Below are positions 32,574-37,567 of a stretch of 37,567 nt of DNA, piece by piece; the first letter of the stretch is position 1; every line of letters starts with the position of its first letter. Where the stretch lies: NCBI GenBank assembly GCA_002385665.1, contig DGDX01000083.1, positions 12,750-50,316 on the forward strand. Direction: 5' to 3'. The notes under the pieces are model-generated. The model worked only from the letters and a program-made list of their open reading frames with translations. It ran no database searches and was not told the DNA's origin. The position numbers were made by a program, and so were the translations under genes. Source of the stretch: Firmicutes bacterium UBA3941. Its GTDB lineage: Bacteria > Bacillota > Clostridia > Caldicoprobacterales > UBA3941.

Positions 32574-32703
32574 ACTCTGCCTCTTTTTATGTTAATCAGG
32601 GGCGGTGATCAACCGGGTAAATTTCCTGTCCCATTGAAACCTGTGTACTACAAGTACTAAGGTAATAGCTTGGTATGCTAAAAAACATGAAAGGAGAAAA
32701 ACC

Positions 32704-33651
32704 ATGTTACAGCGTAAAGGGAGTGAAAGAGGCAAGAGACGTAAAAAGAGCTTTAATAGGGAAGACATCCCCCTGTATTTCATGGCATTGCCCACCGTAA
32801 TCTATCTGATTATATTCTGTTATTTGCCCATGGCCGGATTAATTATGGCATTTCAAAACTTTAATGTAACCAAGGGTATCTTTCAAAGCCCTTTTGTGGG
32901 TCTTAAAAACTTCCAATTCCTATTCTCCACAACCGATGCCTGGATTATCACGCGAAACACCGTTTGCTATAATCTGGTCTTCATTGCAGTTAATCTTGCT
33001 ATTTCCATAAGTCTTGCACTTATGCTCAGTTCACTTCGCTGGGGTACCTATGCCAAGGTAATGCAAACTACCTATATGATGCCCTACTTTTTGTCCTATG
33101 CGGTAGTGGCCATTGTAGCAAATGCCTTTCTGCATAGGGACAATGGACTTATAAATTCCCTTATAAGGATGTCAGGGGGAATAGGCAAGACAAACTGGTA
33201 TCATCAGCAGAGTATTTGGCCCCCGCTATTGGTTTTTGTCAATGCCTGGAAGGGGGTTGGCTATCAAACCGTCCTGTATCTGGCAGTTATATCCGGAATT
33301 TCTGTCGAATACTATGAGGCTGCCGTATTGGACGGCGCTACCAAGTTACAGCAGGCCCGCTATATCACCATACCTCACCTTAGATACATAGTGGGGATAT
33401 CCATAATTCTGGCCATGTCCTCAATCTTCCGCGGGGATTTTGGCTTATTCTACAACGTACCCATGAATCAGGGAATGCTCTACCCGGTAACGGACGTTAT
33501 AGACACCTATATATACCGAGCCCTGACATATCTGAATAATGTAGGTATGTCCACCGCGGCGGGCTTATACCAATCCGTGGTGGGATTCATACTGGTCATA
33601 ATCGTAAACAATATCGTAAATAGAATTGATCCCGATAGTGCCATGTTCTAA
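32704..33651 (+). CDS. Carbohydrate ABC transporter permease 1 (LplB/MalF-like)
   Basis: This 315-residue inner-membrane permease of the CUT1 sugar importer family has six hydrophobic segments and no large periplasmic-type insert, as in LplB of Bacillus. The cytoplasmic EAA loop that docks the ATPase is EAAVLDGATKLQQARYITIP. The basic N-terminus (KGSERGKRRKKS) is usual. The ATG follows GAAAGGAG. It forms an operon with permease 2, 39 bases on, and probably the receptor gene. No ATPase gene is present; CUT1 systems of this type usually share a distant MsmK-like ATPase. Confidence 0.95.
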   Translation: MLQRKGSERGKRRKKSFNREDIPLYFMALPTVIYLIIFCYLPMAGLIMAFQNFNVTKGIFQSPFVGLKNFQFLFSTTDAWIITRNTVCYNLVFIAVNLAISISLALMLSSLRWGTYAKVMQTTYMMPYFLSYAVVAIVANAFLHRDNGLINSLIRMSGGIGKTNWYHQQSIWPPLLVFVNAWKGVGYQTVLYLAVISGISVEYYEAAVLDGATKLQQARYITIPHLRYIVGISIILAMSSIFRGDFGLFYNVPMNQGMLYPVTDVIDTYIYRALTYLNNVGMSTAAGLYQSVVGFILVIIVNNIVNRIDPDSAMF

Positions 33652-33690
33652 AGATACATATAGGGAATTATTATGAAAGGGGAGTAGGTC

Positions 33691-34614
33691 ATGGCAAAAG
33701 AAGAAAGACATATAAATAGACTTAATATGATTTCAAAAGGCTGGAATTTGGTATTTGCCATAATTTTATTGATAATAGCTCTATTGGTCATAATACCCAT
33801 GGTCCTGATAGTTATAATATCCTTCTCAAGTGAACTTAGTATAGCTAATAAGGGATTCTCCTTCTTTCCCGACGAGTGGACTTTAAATGGTTACAAGTAT
33901 TTATTCAAAACCGGGGATCAGCTTTTGGATTCCTATCTTATAACAATCTTCTACTCCATTACGGGAACAGTTATGAGCCTGTCTGTTATGACCATGTATG
34001 CATATGTCATATCCCAAAGAAATTTCAAGCATTGCCGATTCCTGACATGGTTTCTCTTTTTCACCATGCTCTTTAGCGGGGGTCTGGTCCCGGGTTACAT
34101 CCTGAACGTACGCTACCTGCATATCAACAATACAGTATGGATATTCCTGCTGCCATCCCTGGTAAATGCTTACTATACAATCATCTTGCGCACCTTTATA
34201 AGAACTACCATTCCGGACACCCTCTTTGATGCCGCACGTATAGATGGGGCGGGGCATTTCCGTATCTTTATCAGCATAGTCCTACCCCTTTTTAAGACGG
34301 GAATCGCTACAGTTGGCCTTTTTAGCCTGGTATCCCGTTGGAATGATTGGTTTATAGGTATGCTCTATATAGAAAACCCCAAACTGGTTCCGCTCCAGAC
34401 CTTGCTCACCAAATTACAGGACAGTATCAACTATCTTAAGCAAAACGCTGCTATAGCGGGGACGCCCGACGGCATAGCGCTGCTTCGGACCCTGCCCCAG
34501 GAGAGCCTGAGAATGGCATGTACCGTGGCGGTAATTCTCCCTATTCTGTTTGCATATCCATTTTTTCAACGTTACTTTGTACAGGGGCTGACCGTAGGAA
34601 GCATCAAAGGATGA
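33691..34614 (+). CDS. Carbohydrate ABC transporter permease 2 (YtcP/MalG-like)
   Basis: This 307-residue partner permease has six membrane segments and the EAA-type loop DAARIDGAGHFRIFISIVLP. The start ELSIANKGFSFFPDEWTLNGY and the terminal VQGLTVGSIKG are characteristic of the YtcP branch, which pairs with LplB-like permeases and large lipoprotein receptors. AAAGGGGAG precedes the ATG. The receptor gene begins 238 bases downstream, after a repeat element. Confidence 0.95.
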   Translation: MAKEERHINRLNMISKGWNLVFAIILLIIALLVIIPMVLIVIISFSSELSIANKGFSFFPDEWTLNGYKYLFKTGDQLLDSYLITIFYSITGTVMSLSVMTMYAYVISQRNFKHCRFLTWFLFFTMLFSGGLVPGYILNVRYLHINNTVWIFLLPSLVNAYYTIILRTFIRTTIPDTLFDAARIDGAGHFRIFISIVLPLFKTGIATVGLFSLVSRWNDWFIGMLYIENPKLVPLQTLLTKLQDSINYLKQNAAIAGTPDGIALLRTLPQESLRMACTVAVILPILFAYPFFQRYFVQGLTVGSIKG

Positions 34615-34693
34615 ATAAGGACTTCTCTACTATGGGATATGTATAGCTTGGTCGGAGCAAAGATATGGGATTTGGCTTGGTTAATTTAACGCG

Positions 34694-34788
34694 TTGTGCT
34701 AGTAAATCATATGCCAAGTTTTCTTAGCCAAATCAATGAAGTCATTCGCTTTTCAATAGCCATTGCCTAAGATTATGAACTAGCACAA
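34694..34788. repeat. Intergenic inverted-repeat element, copy 4
   Basis: TTGTGCTAGT (34694-34703) and ACTAGCACAA (34779-34788) are perfect 10-base inverted arms. Inside is ATCAATGAAGTCATTCGCTT then TTCAATAGCCATTGCC and TAAGATTATGA, nearly the same as copies 1 and 3. It splits the importer operon between permease 2 and the receptor. Confidence 0.7.
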
Positions 34789-34852
34789 GAGGTTGATTTA
34801 GATATCCGCTATATAATGGCGGGATAATATATAAATAAAAGGAGGAGTTTTC

Positions 34853-36484
34853 ATGAGGAAGTTGTGGACCAACCGGGCATTCTTATTCCTATTGGTAATT
34901 GTAATGATTGTGCCCCTCTTTGCTTGTACAAAACCGACTGCTACTCCGGAAAAACCGGAAGAAACCGCAGACCTCCCTGAAGAAAAACCTGATGACAGCG
35001 CAAAAGAGGATGAGGAACCTGAACCCAAGGACGAACTGGAATTTGTAACCCTGGACTGGTATCTTGGCCTAAGCCCAATGCCTGACAATCAAATGGTAAA
35101 TGATGCAGTAAATGAATACCTCAAGGAGAAGGTCAACGCCAATGTCAATATCCACTATTGGCAGTCAAGCGATTGGGAAACGAAGATGACCACCATGATA
35201 AGTGCAGGGCAGGACGTAGGTATCATTGGATTTGGCAGTCAATCCAAGCTGGACTATGTAGTTCATTCCAACCTCGGTTCCTTCTACCCCCTAAACGATC
35301 TCCTTGATGAATATGGTGCTGACACCAAGGCCCTATTCCCCGAAGAGATCTGGGATTGTATGAAAATAAACGGGAATATCTACGGTATACCCTCCCTCAA
35401 GGACAACTGCTACATCATTTCCATCATATACAATGCTGATATGGCAGAAGCCCTTGAAATCGATATGGAATCGGTAGAATACAAGAACTGGCGGAATATA
35501 GAACCCTTCCTGGAAGAAGTCCTGGCAAAACGCACTGAAAAATTCCCAGAATACGATGAATACCCCCTATGCGGAGGAGCATTCCTGGAGATGCCCTACA
35601 ACTTTGCCATTGAAACTTTCTTAAACGATTCCTTCCTGGTAGCCTGCAACATTGACCCCTTCAACGATATAGCAGGTTACGATGATAACACCGTATTCAA
35701 CCTCTATGCCACAGATGAGTACCGTGAATTTTGTAAGAGCCGGCAACGGATGGTTGAGAAAAACATATTTGCCTATGATTATACGGACAAGAGCGAATGG
35801 AACTATACCGGAGGCATGTTTGCCTGGGTTGGCTGGGGTTATACCTATATGGAAGAGCACCTCTATGGCGATGCCTTTAGGACCAAGATGATAGTTTCCG
35901 ATCATATATGGACCGATACCAACAACTATTTCAGCGCCGGGACCGCCATTTCCGCAAATTGTGCCGAACCGGAGCGGGCTATGATGATCCTGAACCTGGT
36001 CAACACGGATCCGGAATTCGCTACCATGATGCGCTTTGGTATCGAGGGTAAGCACTACATCATCAACGATGAGGGCAAAATGCAATTTGAGGGCAGTGAA
36101 AGGAACGGCGGAGACAGGGCCGACTACGGTTACTACTACTGGTACGCTGCTCCTGTCGGGAATCTGACCATAGTAAATGCCCCTGAGTACCTGACTGGCC
36201 CGGATGGGATCATGTTGAAAGAGATGGTAAGGTACAATAACGAAGCGGTAAGACCGAGGCATATGGGTTTTGTATTCGATACCGAACCGGTGACCAACGA
36301 GCTGGCAGCCTGCACCAGTGTAGTTATGGAGTACAGGGATGTGCTTAGGAACGGTCAGTTGGGATCTGCAGCCGAGGTGGACGCGACAGTGGATGAATTC
36401 AATGAAAAACTAAAAGCCAATGGGGTCGATAAGATAGTAGCCGAGTGCCAGGCACAGATTGATGCTTGGAACGCATCCAGATAA
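34853..36484 (+). CDS. Extracellular sugar-binding lipoprotein of ABC importer
   Basis: This 543-residue lipoprotein receptor matches the LplB/YtcP permeases. The signal peptide (MRKLWTNRAFLFLL, then hydrophobic) ends in lipobox LFAC with Cys25. Residues 26-62 form an acidic, proline-rich linker that spaces the domain from the membrane. The solute-binding domain follows, with typical blocks NEYLKEKVNANVNIHYW, GNIYGIPSLKD and AVRPRHMGFVFDTEPV near the C-terminus, as in large receptors carrying a DUF3502-like end. AAAGGAGGAG precedes the ATG. The ligand is probably an oligosaccharide or glycoside, but it is not readable. Confidence 0.93.
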   Translation: MRKLWTNRAFLFLLVIVMIVPLFACTKPTATPEKPEETADLPEEKPDDSAKEDEEPEPKDELEFVTLDWYLGLSPMPDNQMVNDAVNEYLKEKVNANVNIHYWQSSDWETKMTTMISAGQDVGIIGFGSQSKLDYVVHSNLGSFYPLNDLLDEYGADTKALFPEEIWDCMKINGNIYGIPSLKDNCYIISIIYNADMAEALEIDMESVEYKNWRNIEPFLEEVLAKRTEKFPEYDEYPLCGGAFLEMPYNFAIETFLNDSFLVACNIDPFNDIAGYDDNTVFNLYATDEYREFCKSRQRMVEKNIFAYDYTDKSEWNYTGGMFAWVGWGYTYMEEHLYGDAFRTKMIVSDHIWTDTNNYFSAGTAISANCAEPERAMMILNLVNTDPEFATMMRFGIEGKHYIINDEGKMQFEGSERNGGDRADYGYYYWYAAPVGNLTIVNAPEYLTGPDGIMLKEMVRYNNEAVRPRHMGFVFDTEPVTNELAACTSVVMEYRDVLRNGQLGSAAEVDATVDEFNEKLKANGVDKIVAECQAQIDAWNASR

Positions 36485-36532
36485 GTATATCTAATAGATT
36501 AAATTAACCCATTGAGCTGGCTCATATTCTTT

Positions 36533-36650
36533 GGTAATGGGCTATTGAAGGCTAAGCTATATCTCTATATAATATAGGTGGATGGTTTATTCCGGTAGCT
36601 TTCAAAGACCATATCAACGAAGTCACCTTGCTTGTCGATAGCCCATTACC
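36533..36650. repeat. Intergenic inverted-repeat element, copy 5
   Basis: GGTAATGGGCTATTGA (36533-36548) and TCGATAGCCCATTACC (36635-36650) are 16-base inverted arms with one mismatch and an 86-base loop. The loop includes ATCAACGAAGTCACC (36613-36627), the conserved core of the family. It lies between the receptor gene and the DUF5107 gene. Confidence 0.75.
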
Positions 36651-36693
36651 GATGTATACCAACTAAGATAATGCATTAACTTAATTTTTAAGG

Positions 36694-36723
36694 TGGCTCC
36701 CCTTTTCATGTTATGGGGAGCCA
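36694..36723 (+). other. GC-rich hairpin in the leader of the DUF5107 gene
   Basis: TGGCTCCCC (36694-36702) pairs with GGGGAGCCA (36715-36723) around a 12-base loop. It is followed by TAAAATG rather than a T-run, and the ribosome binding site is 20 bases further. It may regulate readthrough or translation, or mark the end of the receptor message. Confidence 0.6.
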
Positions 36724-36758
36724 TAAAATGTCCATAAATATTCAAGGAGTGATACATA

Positions 36759-37567
36759 TTGTCTACCTTAAGATTCACCTCTTATGAGATGCCATCCGCT
36801 TCTTTGGGAAAACTCAACCCCTTACCGGATCTTAAGCAAACTGTCGATGCCCATGCTTCCATTCCCATAGATGAATCCACGGTTACCCGTGAAGAATCCA
36901 AATATATGGGCTGGGGCAGGGTAAACGGTATACTACCTTATCTATTGCAGGACGGATACGATCGTAAGAAGAAACCACGGGCCTGGAAGGCGGCTATACT
37001 GGAAAATGATTATATTCGTGCGGTATTTTTACCGGAAATCGGCGGGCGCCTTTGGTCCCTTACAGATAAGACCACAGGCAGGGAGCTGCTGCACGCCAAT
37101 CCCGTTTTTCAGCCCTGCAATCTGGCCCTGCGTAACGCCTGGGTTTCTGGAGGCGTGGAATGGAACGTTGGAATTATAGGACATACTCCATTTACCGTTG
37201 ATGCCATGTTCGCCGAGAAATTGGCTCTCGATGACGGTACTCCGGTTTTGCGGTTATTCCAATACGAGCGGATACGCAGACTCGTCTACCGGGTGGAGGC
37301 AATGCTCCCTGAGGATTCCAGGTACCTGTTTGTACGGGTGCGGATCGATAACCCATTGGACGAGGATACGGCCGTCTACTGGTGGAGCAATATAGCCGTG
37401 GACGAGAGGGAAGATGTGAGGGTATTGGTACCATCGGACAAGTCCTATCGCTGGGGCTATGGAGGCAAGCTTAGCAAGGTTTCCATCCCATATATGAAAG
37501 TTAGAAATCCCAAATCCCATCATAATGATGAGCAGGCCGGTGAAGAATACTGGGATATCAGTCGGAC
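36759..37567 (+). CDS. DUF5107 domain protein, N-terminal part (cut by window end)
   Basis: An open frame starts at TTG 36759 with AAGGAG nine bases upstream and runs 269 codons to the window end without a stop. It contains the DUF5107 pattern: YIRAVFLPEIGGRLWSLTDK (about residues 87-106), TGRELLHANPVFQP and the following GGVEWNVGI. DUF5107 proteins are large carbohydrate-active-like proteins, often with C-terminal TPR repeats, found next to sugar importers, and they have a galactose-mutarotase-like fold. There is no signal peptide, so it would act in the cytoplasm on imported sugar. It follows the importer receptor gene and probably shares its role. Confidence 0.85.
   Translation, partial: MSTLRFTSYEMPSASLGKLNPLPDLKQTVDAHASIPIDESTVTREESKYMGWGRVNGILPYLLQDGYDRKKKPRAWKAAILENDYIRAVFLPEIGGRLWSLTDKTTGRELLHANPVFQPCNLALRNAWVSGGVEWNVGIIGHTPFTVDAMFAEKLALDDGTPVLRLFQYERIRRLVYRVEAMLPEDSRYLFVRVRIDNPLDEDTAVYWWSNIAVDEREDVRVLVPSDKSYRWGYGGKLSKVSIPYMKVRNPKSHHNDEQAGEEYWDISR

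Larger units (their letters stand above)
32009..32703. other. 695-base intergenic region before the sugar importer
   Basis: No credible gene is present. It holds the DJ-1 terminator (32071-32103), a repeat-family copy (32219-32280), an AT-rich stretch, the importer promoter (32390-32418) and a leader of about 280 bases. The leader contains a CRE-like site at 32559-32573 and a half-arm AAGGTAATAGCTT near 32657. I recognise no known riboswitch or T-box in it. Confidence 0.7.

Noticed and set aside
1..37567. CRISPR array, prophage or insertion sequence
   Set aside because: The recurring intergenic elements are far apart and of unequal length, without regular spacers. No transposase, integrase or phage structural gene is present.

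Overview
The window looks like chromosomal DNA of a Clostridia-type Firmicute. The evidence is strong AGGAGG-like ribosome binding sites, sigma-A promoters with 17-bp spacers, many AGG/AGA arginine and ATA isoleucine codons, and typical Firmicute families: an MntR-like regulator, FeoAB without FeoC, a BmrCD-type ABC exporter pair, a YhaO/YhaN-type nuclease pair, a YtrA-type GntR-ABC operon and LplB-type sugar permeases. The species cannot be named from sequence alone. I see no rRNA, tRNA, CRISPR array, phage or transposase gene.

Layout. (1) 1-3.9 kb: citrate synthase (minus), then divergently an Rrf2/CymR-like regulator with cysteine synthase, then an MntR-like regulator (minus). (2) 3.9-7.8 kb: feoA, feoB and a 10-TM heavy-metal exporter. 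(3) 7.8-15.2 kb: a carbohydrate cluster in mirrored order (PfkB kinase, TIM-barrel isomerase, mannose-6-P isomerase, Gfo/Idh dehydrogenase, TIM-barrel isomerase, PfkB kinase) ending with an EEP-family phosphatase/nuclease. It has several internal promoters. (4) 15.2-17.8 kb: a zinc/manganese-type ABC importer (minus). (5) 18.3-28.6 kb: a MarR-headed run of heterodimeric ABC exporter, Mre11/SbcD-like nuclease, membrane-anchored Rad50/SbcC-like ATPase, zinc-ribbon membrane protein and adenosylhomocysteinase-like enzyme. (6) 28.6-31.3 kb: a GntR-regulated ABC exporter operon and a rubrerythrin-like protein (both minus). (7) 31.4-37.6 kb: a DJ-1/PfpI protein, then a sugar ABC importer (two permeases, lipoprotein receptor) and the start of a DUF5107 protein cut by the window end.

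How the parts fit. Regions 2 and 4, with mntR, are metal handling: iron uptake, probable manganese sensing, metal efflux and zinc/manganese uptake. The importer and DUF5107 gene of region 7 and the kinase/isomerase/dehydrogenase set of region 3 could serve uptake and catabolism of an unusual sugar or glycoside; this link is inference. The MarR operon joins drug export with a DNA-end-processing pair.

Non-coding structure. A family of imperfect inverted repeats sharing arms like GTAATGGCTATTGA / TCAATAGCCATTAC and a TGAACTGGCACAAG-like end recurs only between genes (about 1-97, 17983-18153, 32219-32280, 34694-34788, 36533-36650, with a weaker relative near 8951-9009). Other notable sites are a 15+15 bp perfect palindrome over the GntR promoter, a MarR-type palindrome between -35 and -10 of the exporter operon, and an apparent non-canonical ATA start on the Rrf2 gene.
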